In this document: positions 1 through 7,421 of the stretch, piece by piece
How positions within the stretch are numbered: the stretch's first letter is position 1
Layout: every line of letters starts with the position of its first letter
Made by a program: the position numbers and the translations under genes
NCBI RefSeq assembly: GCF_947632445.1
Contig: NZ_CANRPM010000022.1
Location: forward strand, 1-40,711
Source: an uncultured Bacteroides sp.
Lineage (GTDB): Bacteria > Bacteroidota > Bacteroidia > Bacteroidales > Bacteroidaceae
DNA: 40,711 bases
Reading direction: 5' to 3'
The notes under the pieces: model-generated
Told to the model about the DNA's origin: nothing
Database searches by the model: none
Seen by the model: only the letters and a program-made list of their open reading frames with translations

Positions 1-64
1 TTAACAGATAAATTGATATATTTGCAAAACTAAGAGGTCTGAAGACTGACTCCAGACACACTGA

Positions 65-585
65 ATGAAACACTACCCTGAACGGCAGCTCACCGATGCT
101 TTCCGCTATAACAGACCTATTGATACCGCAACCCGGATGGAAGCCGATCACGGTCGTATCGAAACCCGTGGCTGTCGCATACTGAACGCCGACACAATCG
201 AGGATAAGAAGGTGAAGAATCGTTGGCCCAGGCTAAGGACTCTGGTTGGGATCACATCTGCCGTCGATTATGGCGGCCATATCGCCACGACGGTTCGACG
301 CTACATCAGTGATGAGAATTTCCCAAAGGCGGCGTACTTCAATATGTTGGCACGTGGCACCGGTCTATAGAAAACCAATTGCACCGGAATCCTGATATAA
401 ACTTCCTTGAGGACGCTTGCAGGGCCGGAAAAGGCTTCGCTGCTGTCAATCTGTCTACAATCAGAAAGTTGGCCTTGCAGATAATCAAAGAACATATCGA
501 CAAAAGCAGTTTGAAGAAAAGACGTTTCAAGGCAAGCCTGTCAAACGACTATCTAAAGGATATGATTCTTAATGCCAAATTTTGA
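65..585 (+). pseudogene. ISAs1-family transposase remnant (frameshifted C-terminal part)
   Basis: Two overlapping reading frames together give the C-terminal part of an ISAs1 (H-repeat) type transposase. The first frame (65-370) has the family segment HGRIETRGCRI followed by a stretch ending in YISDENFPKAAYF. The second continues as WHRSIENQLHRNPDINFLED and runs to the stop at 585. The family normally reads HWxIENxLHWxLDVxFxED here, so a frameshift lies at roughly 340-355. The N-terminal half and the left end are absent or outside the window: a stop codon sits directly before position 65 and no family similarity is visible in 1-64. The element is dead. Family assignment is from recognised motifs, not a search. 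Confidence 0.75.
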
Positions 586-865
586 TGCGGTTGCTCTATA
601 AATTTTTACCAATAAATTCAATTTAATAAGCAAACAATTTTTCCGTATTTTTGCCAAAGCAACTATTGGATAAAGCACTATGGACATCGTTGTAGGACAT
701 AGCATCATCCGAGATAAAGCAGAATATCTTTCGGTAATATCCGAAATTGGTGTATGCAGTTCTTGCAACATTGCAACCCGAAATCTTTACCCCATAAAAC
801 AAGAATGCCCCGGCCGTGCAACGCACGCCAGGGCATTCCTTGTTTTTCTACAATCTTAAACGACT
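586..865. other. Intergenic region between the IS remnant and ilvC
   Basis: About 280 bp without a gene I can support. It contains a promoter-like TATTTTTGC near 650 on the plus strand with no good -33 TTTG. A 59-codon plus-strand frame (680-859, starting MDIVVGHSIIRDK) overlaps the ilvC terminator and part of the ilvC 3' end. The protein is not recognised, and its overlap with the terminator argues against it being a real gene. Confidence 0.4.
795..848 (-). terminator. Rho-independent terminator of the ilv operon
   Basis: Inverted repeat ACAAGGAATGCCC...GGGCATTCTTGT on the minus strand, about 15 bp per arm with a short GC-rich loop, followed by a T-rich tail. It lies 18 bp after the ilvC stop codon, so it ends the ilvDBN-thioesterase-ilvC transcript. 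The plus strand also has a T run, so it may work both ways. Confidence 0.85.
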
Positions 866-1909
866 TTAGTTGTTTTCCGGGCGGAGCTTGCGTACCGTAA
901 CAGCTGTCTGCCACATTTCGCTTTCGCGCAGGGCTTTCAGCTCGGCATTCAGCTTCTCGCGGTAGTCGGGCTTGGAGTTGCTGTCGATAGAGATCTGAGC
1001 TTCGTTACCACACTTCACGCTCTCGTACAACTTCTGCATAACCGGCTTAATAGCATCGTGGAACGGGCCCATCCAGTCAAGGGCACCACGCTGAGCGGTA
1101 GTGGAACAATTGGCATACATCCAGTCCATACCGTTCTTGGCAAAGAGAGGCATCAGAGACTGCGTCAATTCCTCAACGGTTTCGTTAAAGGCTTCGGAAG
1201 GTGTGTGACCGTTCTCGCGCAGCACTTCATACTGTGCCAGCAACAGGCCTTGGATAGCACCCATCAACGAGCCACGCTCACCGGTAAGGTCGGAAGTAGC
1301 CTCACGCTGGAAAGTAGTTTCAAACAAATAGCCGGAACCGATACCGATACCCAATGCCAGGGTACGGTCCATTGCCTTACCTGTAGCATCCTGGTAGATG
1401 GCGTAGGAGCTATTCAACCCACGGCCTTCGAGAAACATGGTACGAAGCGAAGTACCCGAACCCTTCGGTGCGACCATAATCACATCAATATCTTTGGGAG
1501 GAACCACACCTGTACGGTCGCTCCAAGTAATGGCAAAACCATGAGAGAAGTAAAGAGCCTTGCCAGCCGTGAGATGCGGCTTCAGCGCAGGCCATACGGA
1601 CATGACGGCTGCATCGGAAAGCAGACACATCACGATAGTACCCTTCTCGGCAGCTTCTTCAATGCCGAACAAGGTTTCGCCGGGTACCCACCCGTCGGCA
1701 ATAGCTTTTTCAAAAGTTTTGCCAGGACGCTGCCCAACAATCACGTTGAAGCCATTGTCGCGCAGGTTGCAGGCCTGCCCCGGACCTTGTACACCATATC
1801 CGATTACTGCAATAGTCTCGTCTTTTAAAATCTCACGTGCTTTTTCCAAAGGAAACTCTTCGCGGGTCATCACATTTTCGATAACACCGCCAAAATTCAA
1901 TTGTGCCAT
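866..1909 (-). CDS. ilvC: Ketol-acid reductoisomerase
   Basis: Catalyses the Mg2+- and NAD(P)H-dependent isomerisation and reduction of acetolactate or acetohydroxybutyrate, the second common step of Ile/Val synthesis in the cytoplasm. The Rossmann motif GYGVQGPGQACNLRDNG starts near residue 37, followed by the cofactor-selecting loop GQRPGK near 58. The C-terminal knotted helical domain has the metal-binding DLTGERG segment around residue 207. At 347 aa it is a short-form enzyme, not the 490-aa class II form of E. coli. The start MAQLNFGG was chosen because the frame extends upstream by only 18 non-conserved residues. It is the last gene of the ilv operon, 46 bp after the thioesterase stop, and is followed by a strong terminator. 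Confidence 0.96.
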   Translation of the reverse strand: MAQLNFGGVIENVMTREEFPLEKAREILKDETIAVIGYGVQGPGQACNLRDNGFNVIVGQRPGKTFEKAIADGWVPGETLFGIEEAAEKGTIVMCLLSDAAVMSVWPALKPHLTAGKALYFSHGFAITWSDRTGVVPPKDIDVIMVAPKGSGTSLRTMFLEGRGLNSSYAIYQDATGKAMDRTLALGIGIGSGYLFETTFQREATSDLTGERGSLMGAIQGLLLAQYEVLRENGHTPSEAFNETVEELTQSLMPLFAKNGMDWMYANCSTTAQRGALDWMGPFHDAIKPVMQKLYESVKCGNEAQISIDSNSKPDYREKLNAELKALRESEMWQTAVTVRKLRPENN

Positions 1910-1955
1910 TGTATTTTTTGTTTTTATTTGTGGCTTTCGCCTGGTTAATATATTT

Positions 1956-2699
1956 CTATTCAAATATCACTTTTGCACGACATACAGTCTCATCGCCGTT
2001 CTTTTTCACTTCCACACCATACACATCGTTACCATCGTCATCGAGGAAGAAGGAAAGAGTGTCGCCATAATAGCTCTCGGCCACGTAAGCCATTTCAAAG
2101 CGGCGGATGCGCTGCGTCCGATATTTTTCCAACAGGAAGAGGTCGAGGATGTGCTCGATATAACGAATACTATTCACATGCCCGTTAATATCAATGTCGC
2201 TGTACTTGGCCGTGAGTGAAGCAACAGGCTCGGTGGCCACCACCTTAATGCGCGAAGGCTTCTCAATGGGACAAGGTTCGTCGCACGCATAGTTTACAAT
2301 ATCGCCATCGTTTATTGCCAGCAGGTCGATGGGCTTGCGCGTCTGCATGCTGATCATCGCCCAAACAGAACGGGCATAACCTATCTTACGACCGTCCTTG
2401 CCAAGGATGGCAAAGTTACGGACGGTAAAGAAGCGGTGAACATCCTTCACCCACGTCTGTATCGAGAACGGTTCATATTGCAGGGGCATCTCGTCCATGT
2501 CGATAGCCAGACGGGACAGCACCCACGTATAGTTTTCCTCGTTCAGTTCGGCCATACCGAACCCACGTTCGGTAGCATGGAAACCAGCACAGTTGAGCAG
2601 ATGGTTACCCAGCACGCCTAACGTCAGCCGCCCTGTAAAGTCTACATGAAAAGGTTCGGCCACGAAGTTATAGGTTCCTATCTTGTTGTTTTCACTCAT
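1956..2699 (-). CDS. Acyl-ACP thioesterase (FatA/FatB-like, tandem hotdog)
   Basis: A 247-aa protein resembling the plant-type acyl-ACP thioesterase family (PF01643), which hydrolyses acyl-ACP to free fatty acid and ACP. Two hotdog halves are visible: the first has NHLLNCAGFHATERGFG and a tryptophan-containing RLAIDMDEMP..WVKDV region, the second has the characteristic DIDINGHVNSIRYIEHILD segment with the Asn/His pair of the active site (near residues 175-190). The start MSENNKIG lies inside the end of ilvN (8-bp overlap, ATGAGTGA), implying translational coupling. The longer upstream frame runs through ilvN and is not real. Its place between ilvN and ilvC suggests co-regulation with branched-chain precursor synthesis, perhaps acting on branched acyl-ACPs; that role is inference. 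Confidence 0.85.
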   Translation of the reverse strand: MSENNKIGTYNFVAEPFHVDFTGRLTLGVLGNHLLNCAGFHATERGFGMAELNEENYTWVLSRLAIDMDEMPLQYEPFSIQTWVKDVHRFFTVRNFAILGKDGRKIGYARSVWAMISMQTRKPIDLLAINDGDIVNYACDEPCPIEKPSRIKVVATEPVASLTAKYSDIDINGHVNSIRYIEHILDLFLLEKYRTQRIRRFEMAYVAESYYGDTLSFFLDDDGNDVYGVEVKKNGDETVCRAKVIFE

Positions 2700-3261
2700 T
2701 ACTTTTCTGTTTTTTACTTTCCAGATATTTAGCCTCCCGCTCGGCCAAGTACTCATTGACCCGCTCGAAGCAGCTCGTAGTGATAGCCACACGCCCCGAG
2801 CGGACAAACTGAAGCACACAACCGAAAGCCTGCAACTCCTGATAAAGGTGCGTGATGTCATCGCTTATACCGTTCATTTCGACAATGGAAAAGACTGGGT
2901 TCACCTCGACGATACGGGCGTGGTTCCTGCGGATGACCTTCGATACCTCAGGCGTTTGCTCCAGCGCAGGGGTCTCCACCTTATAAAGGGCTATCTCGTG
3001 CTGATAAATTTCGTCGTCGGTGAAATAGTGGGCCTGCAACACATCCATCTTCTTGGTAATCTGTTTCACGATTTTCTCGATGGTGTCCTTATCCGTCCAA
3101 GTAGTAATGGTGTACTTGTGTACACCCTGGATGGAAGAAGCGGACACGTTCAAGCTTTCAATGTTGATCTGCCTACGGGTGAACACTGCCGTCACCTGGT
3201 TGAGCAGACCTGCAATGTTCTCCGAATGGACGATAATGGTATATAATGTCTTGTCACTCAT
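2692..3261 (-). CDS. ilvN: Acetolactate synthase small (regulatory) subunit
   Basis: Regulatory subunit of acetohydroxyacid synthase; it binds the IlvB catalytic subunit and gives it activity and feedback control by branched-chain amino acids. The N-terminal ACT domain (about residues 4-80) has LYTIIVHSENIAGLLNQVTA and RRQINIESLNVS. A second C-terminal domain (about 85-170) follows, containing a long RKNHAR-type region and the GRVAITTS segment. At 189 aa it is slightly longer than the 160-aa IlvH type. The start MSDKTLYT was preferred over an ATG seven codons upstream that would overlap ilvB. It lies 14 bp after ilvB and overlaps the thioesterase start. The family symbol could equally be ilvH. 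Confidence 0.93.
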   Translation of the reverse strand: MSDKTLYTIIVHSENIAGLLNQVTAVFTRRQINIESLNVSASSIQGVHKYTITTWTDKDTIEKIVKQITKKMDVLQAHYFTDDEIYQHEIALYKVETPALEQTPEVSKVIRRNHARIVEVNPVFSIVEMNGISDDITHLYQELQAFGCVLQFVRSGRVAITTSCFERVNEYLAEREAKYLESKKQKSNE

Positions 3262-3275
3262 AGTCTGTCTCTTTT

Positions 3276-4970
3276 TTAGCATTCCAAAAGCATCTGGTTC
3301 ACCGAACCGCCCGGAGGTGTCATCGGCATTACATAGCCCTCTTCTTCCACACAGGCTTCGAGCAGGAAAGGGCCGTCCGTAGCCAGCATCTCGCGGATGG
3401 CATCAGCCAGTTCCGAACGTTCTATGACGCGGCGCGAAGGAATGCCATAAGCGGCAGCGATCTGCATGTAGTCGGGGTTCAGCATGGGGGTGAACGAGTA
3501 GCGGCGGTTGAAGAACATCGCCTGCCACTGACGCACATTGCCCAGGTAATTGTTGTTAAGCAATATCATTTTAACGGGCGCTTTCTGCTCCATTATCGTG
3601 CCCAACTCCTGTAGGTTCATCTGCAAGCCGCCGTCGCCCATGAAGACGCAAACGGTGCGGTCGGGACGGCCGAAGGTGGCTCCAATGGCGGCAGGCAGGC
3701 CGAAGCCCATCGTGCCCAACCCGCCTGAGGTGACTATGCTGCGCTCGCGGGTGTACTTGAAGTAGCGGGCAGACATCATCTGGTTCTGGCCTACGTCGGT
3801 CACCAAAATGGCTTCGTTGTTTGTAGCCTCACTCACGGCACGTACAACCTCGCCCATACTCAGTTCGCGGGTCGTGCGATGGAGTTCTGGACGGATGACC
3901 TTCTCTTCCTCCACCTCTTCATAAGTTCGGAAGCTGTCGATCCATTCCCTATGAGTAGCGGGCTTCAGCAACTCAGTTACGGCAGGAAGCGTCTGCTTGC
4001 AATCACCCAACACAGCCACGTCGGTCTTGATGTTCTTATCTATCTCAGCAGGGTCGATGTCGAAGTGGATAATTTTGGCCTGCGGAGCATAGGTGGCCAC
4101 ATTACCCGTCACACGGTCATCGAAGCGCATGCCCACAGCTATCAGCACGTCGCACTTGTTGGTATTGATATTCGGCCCCAAGTTACCATGCATACCCAGC
4201 ATGCCTTTGTTCAGCGGATGGTCGGAGGGAAGAGCCGAAAGTCCAAGCAAAGTACGCCCGACAGGCAGTTCGGCTTTTTCGATGAAAGCACAGAGTTCGG
4301 CTTGCGCATTACCCAGTTCTACACCTTGCCCCACGAGTACAAGCGGGCGTTCGGAAGCATTGATGAGATCGGCCGCTTCGCGAATAGCCTCCATATCCAT
4401 GTCGGGCACAGGCTGGTAACTACGGATGAAATCGACCGTCACGGGAGCATACTCCATCTTGTCCACCTGGGCGTTCTTGGCAAAATCGAGTACTACAGGC
4501 CCCGGCCGGCCGCTGTGGGCAATGTAGAAAGCACGTGCTACGGCCCAAGGCACATCTTCGGCCCGACGGATCTGGTAACTCCACTTGGTGATGGGTTGCG
4601 TGATGTCCACAAAGTCCACTTCCTGAAACGCATCCGTACCGAGAAAACCTGTACCCACCTGTCCGGCAATGACGACAAGGGGCGTGCTGTCTATCATGGC
4701 GTCCGCTATGCCGGTAATGGTATTGGTGGCACCCGGCCCGCTGGTCACGAGACAGACACCCACCTGACCTGACACACGGGCAAAGCCCTGCGCAGCATGG
4801 GTAGCTCCTTGTTCGTGGCGCACTAAGATGTGGTTCAATGTCTTCCGATGGTCGTATAAGGCATCGAACACCGGCATGATGCTGCCGCCCGGATAGCCGA
4901 ATATTGTCTGTACCCCTTCGTGCTCCAGAGAGCGCATCAGGGCTTCTGCACCTGTAATCGTATCTTTCAT
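3276..4970 (-). CDS. ilvB: Acetolactate synthase large (catalytic) subunit
   Basis: Thiamine-diphosphate enzyme that condenses pyruvate with pyruvate or 2-ketobutyrate, the first committed step of Val/Leu and Ile synthesis. In order: the N-terminal PYR domain with the ThDP-activating glutamate in RHEQGA (E53) and GFARVSGQVGVCLVTSGPG, a central FAD-associated domain (about 190-330), and the C-terminal PP domain with the metal/ThDP motif GDGGLQMNLQEL...LLNNNYLG (about 435-475). Length 564 aa is normal for the family. The start MKDTITGAEAL matches the conserved N-terminus; the upstream extension is not conserved. It is the second gene of the operon, 64 bp after ilvD, and is followed closely by ilvN. 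Confidence 0.96.
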   Translation of the reverse strand: MKDTITGAEALMRSLEHEGVQTIFGYPGGSIMPVFDALYDHRKTLNHILVRHEQGATHAAQGFARVSGQVGVCLVTSGPGATNTITGIADAMIDSTPLVVIAGQVGTGFLGTDAFQEVDFVDITQPITKWSYQIRRAEDVPWAVARAFYIAHSGRPGPVVLDFAKNAQVDKMEYAPVTVDFIRSYQPVPDMDMEAIREAADLINASERPLVLVGQGVELGNAQAELCAFIEKAELPVGRTLLGLSALPSDHPLNKGMLGMHGNLGPNINTNKCDVLIAVGMRFDDRVTGNVATYAPQAKIIHFDIDPAEIDKNIKTDVAVLGDCKQTLPAVTELLKPATHREWIDSFRTYEEVEEEKVIRPELHRTTRELSMGEVVRAVSEATNNEAILVTDVGQNQMMSARYFKYTRERSIVTSGGLGTMGFGLPAAIGATFGRPDRTVCVFMGDGGLQMNLQELGTIMEQKAPVKMILLNNNYLGNVRQWQAMFFNRRYSFTPMLNPDYMQIAAAYGIPSRRVIERSELADAIREMLATDGPFLLEACVEEEGYVMPMTPPGGSVNQMLLEC

Positions 4971-4985
4971 CTTTATTCTATCATG

Positions 4986-5027
4986 GAGAATGGAAAATGA
5001 ACGATGTATGCTCAATTATCCATTCTC
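4986..5027. repeat. Inverted repeat between ilvD and ilvB
   Basis: GAGAATGG (4986-4993) pairs with CCATTCTC (5020-5027), and imperfect pairing continues inward. It fills most of the 64-bp gap between ilvD and ilvB. There is no strong T run, so it is more likely an mRNA-processing or stability hairpin than a terminator. Its AATTGAGAATGGA-like sequence resembles short intergenic repeats common in Bacteroides genomes. Confidence 0.55.
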
Positions 5028-5034
5028 AATTCTA

Positions 5035-6837
5035 TTAGTCTATCAGTCTCACCGCTCCCTTGTCTGCCGAGCTTACCAAGCTCGCATAGGCCTTCAGTGC
5101 CTTGGATACCTCACGGTTGCGGGTGACGGGCTTCATGGGACGCGCCGCCAGTTCGGCATCGGTCAATTTCACGTTAATGGTGCGATTAGGGATGTTTATC
5201 TCGATGATGTCGCCGTCCAGCAACTTGCCGATATTGCCTCCGGCTGCCGCTTCGGGCGAAATGTGGCCGATGCTTAAACCCGATGTTCCGCCGCTGAAAC
5301 GTCCGTCCGTAATGAGGGCGCACTCCTTGCCCAGATGGCGCGACTTAATATAAGAGGTAGGATAAAGCATCTCCTGCATGCCGGGGCCGCCCTTGGGGCC
5401 TTCGTGAGTGATAACCACCACGTCGCCGCTCTGCACCTTGCCGCCCAAAATGCCTTCGCAGGCAGCTTCCTGTGAGTCGAACACACGGGCAGGGCCTGTG
5501 AACTTCCAGATGCTTTCGTCCACACCGGCGGTCTTTACTACGCAGCCATCCTGCGCGATGTTTCCCTTCAGCACGGCCAAGCCGCCATCCTTGCTGTAGG
5601 CGTGCTTCAGGTCGCGAATGCAGCCTTCGGCACGGTCGGTGTCGTATTCCTTATAATAATTGTCCTGCGAACCCAGTTTCAGATTGAACTTACTGCCGGA
5701 GGCACTGGCATATTTCTTCAACGCTTTCTCGCAAACGTTGGGACTGACAATGCAATATCGGTCTATCTCTTCGGCCAGCGTCATGCCGTCCACACGCTTC
5801 ACGCCGGTATCCACAAGACCTCCTTTCGCCAGCTCGGCCATGATAGCCACTATACCGCCTGCACGATTCACATCCTGCACGTGGTACTTCTGCGTGTTCG
5901 GCGCTACCTTACACAGGCAAGGCGTCTTGCGTGAAAGCATATCTATGTCTTCCATCTTGAAGTCGGCTCCAGCCTCATGGGCCACAGCCAGCAGATGGAG
6001 CACCGTATTGGTCGAGCCACCCATAGCAATGTCTAACGTCATGGCATTAAGGAAAGCTTCACGGGTAGCGATGCTGCGGGGCAATACGCTTTCATCTCCA
6101 TCCTCGTAATATTTGTAAGCGTTCTCCACTATCAGTTTGGCGGCATCCTTAAACAGTTTCTTCCGATTCTCGTGCGTAGCCACGATGGTACCGTTGCCCG
6201 GCAAGGCCAAACCGATAGCCTCGTTCAGGCAGTTCATGGAGTTGGCGGTAAACATGCCCGAACAACATCCGCACGTAGGGCAGGCATGCTGTTCGATTTT
6301 GGCCACATCGTCGTCGCTCACCGTCGTGTCGGCCGACTTGATCATGGCGTCTATCAGGTCGAGATGTTGTCCCTTCCATTCGCCAGCCTCCATCGGTCCA
6401 CCCGAAACGAAGACGGTGGGGATGTTCAGGCGCATGGCGGCCATGAGCATACCCGGCGTTATCTTGTCGCAATTACTGATACACACCATGGCGTCAGCCT
6501 TGTGGGCGTTGACCATGTACTCCACACTGTCAGCAATAATGTCACGCGAAGGCAGGGAGTAGAGCATGCCGTCATGTCCCATGGCAATGCCGTCGTCAAT
6601 GGCGATGGTATTGAACTCGGCGGCAAAGCAGCCCAACTTTTCAATCTCTTCCTTCACATACTGGCCGATTTCGTGCAGGTGGACGTGTCCGGGTACAAAC
6701 TGCGTGAACGAGTTGACGACGGCTATGATGGGCTTTCCCATCTGCTCGCGCTTCATGCCGTTGGCCACCCACAACGCACGTGCCCCCGCCATTCGGCGGC
6801 CCTGCGTACTGAACGAACTGCGTAACTGGTGTTTCAT
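5035..6837 (-). CDS. ilvD: Dihydroxy-acid dehydratase
   Basis: Fe-S dehydratase converting 2,3-dihydroxy-3-methylbutanoate (and the Ile equivalent) to the 2-keto acid, the third common step of Ile/Val synthesis. Cluster cysteines are visible in CDKITPG (C123) and [17 protein letters not shown] (C186-C192 region), with a third conserved cysteine near residue 70. The IlvD/Edd C-terminal domain contains [19 protein letters not shown]. Length 600 aa. The start MKHQLRSS has a strong AAAGGAG ribosome site about 10 bp upstream. The frame stays open for 29 more codons but crosses the attenuator, so that extension is rejected. It is the first structural gene of the operon, directly downstream of the leader peptide and attenuator. 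Confidence 0.96.
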   Translation of the reverse strand: MKHQLRSSFSTQGRRMAGARALWVANGMKREQMGKPIIAVVNSFTQFVPGHVHLHEIGQYVKEEIEKLGCFAAEFNTIAIDDGIAMGHDGMLYSLPSRDIIADSVEYMVNAHKADAMVCISNCDKITPGMLMAAMRLNIPTVFVSGGPMEAGEWKGQHLDLIDAMIKSADTTVSDDDVAKIEQHACPTCGCCSGMFTANSMNCLNEAIGLALPGNGTIVATHENRKKLFKDAAKLIVENAYKYYEDGDESVLPRSIATREAFLNAMTLDIAMGGSTNTVLHLLAVAHEAGADFKMEDIDMLSRKTPCLCKVAPNTQKYHVQDVNRAGGIVAIMAELAKGGLVDTGVKRVDGMTLAEEIDRYCIVSPNVCEKALKKYASASGSKFNLKLGSQDNYYKEYDTDRAEGCIRDLKHAYSKDGGLAVLKGNIAQDGCVVKTAGVDESIWKFTGPARVFDSQEAACEGILGGKVQSGDVVVITHEGPKGGPGMQEMLYPTSYIKSRHLGKECALITDGRFSGGTSGLSIGHISPEAAAGGNIGKLLDGDIIEINIPNRTINVKLTDAELAARPMKPVTRNREVSKALKAYASLVSSADKGAVRLID

Positions 6838-6859
6838 CTTTGTTGTTCTCCTTTCAATG

Positions 6860-6890
6860 AAAAAGCCCTTCTCATCAGTGAGAAAGGCTT
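6860..6890 (-). terminator. Attenuator (terminator hairpin) ahead of ilvD
   Basis: On the minus strand AAGCCTTTCTCA (6890-6879) pairs with TGAGAAGGGCTT (6874-6863) through a CTGA loop, 12 bp with one G-U pair, followed by a short T run. It lies between the leader-peptide stop and the ilvD start, 23 bp before ilvD. The 5' arm can instead pair over 12 bp (one G-U) with TGAGAAAGGTTT at 6936-6925, which begins at the leader stop codon, forming an antiterminator. The switch is inferred from pairing, not measured. Confidence 0.85.
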
Positions 6891-6933
6891 CAATAATTAT
6901 CTTCCGAAGTATGGATACATACACAAACCTTTC

Positions 6934-7008
6934 TCACGCTCTTGATTTCAAGACCACGACGCGAATGATATGCAGGACTGCCAGGTTCATGGATGTATGT
7001 AGCATCAT
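6934..7008 (-). CDS. ilv operon leader peptide
   Basis: A 24-codon frame whose peptide has the core NLAVLHIIRVVVL; ten of the 24 residues are Ile, Val or Leu, concentrated in codons 9-20. It ends with TGA, 43 bp before the attenuator hairpin and about 97 bp before ilvD. A purine-rich AGAAAGGT stands just before the first of two tandem ATG codons; either could be used. In ribosome-mediated attenuation of ilv and leu operons, such leader peptides sense charged branched-chain tRNAs. A small hairpin (TCTTG, loop AAAT, CAAGA, 6953-6940) overlaps codons 18-23. A ribosome stalled at the Val codons would leave the antiterminator segment free; one reaching the stop would cover it. Function is inferred from composition, position and pairing. 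Confidence 0.82.
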   Translation of the reverse strand: MMLHTSMNLAVLHIIRVVVLKSRA

Positions 7009-7067
7009 ACCTTTCTTATCTCTTTAAAATTGGTAATTCAAATCTCTTATTATTGCTAAACGTGGGT

Positions 7068-7099
7068 GCAAAGGTAAGGGCTTTTTTATAATATCCAAA
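7068..7099 (-). promoter_or_regulatory. Bacteroides-type promoter of the ilv operon
   Basis: TTTG (7099-7096), a 19-bp spacer, then TACCTTTGC (7076-7068): a full match to the Bacteroides primary sigma-factor form. The predicted start near 7062 gives a leader RNA of about 225 nt before ilvD, holding the leader peptide and attenuator. Confidence 0.85.
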
Positions 7100-7260
7100 C
7101 AGTTTGAAGAAAAAAAACATATTTTTATATAGAATCGTAAGAATAGGGTGGGAAAAAGTCTCCTTTTATTATCCATAAGTCCATCGAAGCCACCGCCATG
7201 CCCTACTTCTTCCGGGGAGACGCTTCCGAAACGAAAAGGAAGTATCATATGATGATAAGG

Positions 7261-7300
7261 AAAAAAGAAAGCACTTCGTGAAGTGACAACGAAGTGCTTT
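7261..7300 (-). terminator. Terminator after the fucosidase operon
   Basis: On the minus strand AAAGCACTTCG pairs perfectly with CGAAGTGCTTT (11 bp), followed by CTTTTTTCC. It is the distal end of the tandem-repeat array downstream of the fucosidase, and its stem is made from repeat cores. It insulates the fucosidase operon from the ilv promoter. Confidence 0.75.
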
Positions 7301-7405
7301 GTGAGGGTCTGACACAGTGCTTTATGAAGGTGTCACACAGTGCTTCGTGAGGACCTGACGAAGCACTGCATGAGAGGGTCAGAAAGCACTGCGTGAGGAA
7401 GGCTG
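7268..7405. repeat. Tandem-repeat array 1 (about six units of 22-24 bp)
   Basis: Degenerate units of 22-24 bp, each with an AGTGCTT or AAGCACT core followed by RTGARG and a TGAC-like end. Unit starts are near 7268, 7292, 7316, 7339, 7361 and 7383. The cores occur in both orientations, so neighbouring units can pair; one case is GTGCTTCGT with ACGAAGCAC around 7341-7367. The array begins 17 bp after the fucosidase stop codon and ends in its terminator. It does not share the flank of the arrays at 21.7 and 28.4 kb. Confidence 0.7.
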
Positions 7406-7421
7406 AAAGGCCGACACGCAA

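Noticed and set aside
4986..5027. Internal terminator between ilvD and ilvB
   Set aside because: The hairpin has no T run and the genes belong to one pathway with close spacing; processing or stability is more likely.
6838..6924. N-terminal extension of IlvD (29 residues)
   Set aside because: It runs through the attenuator hairpin and lacks family similarity; the ATG at 6837 has a strong ribosome site and conserved start.
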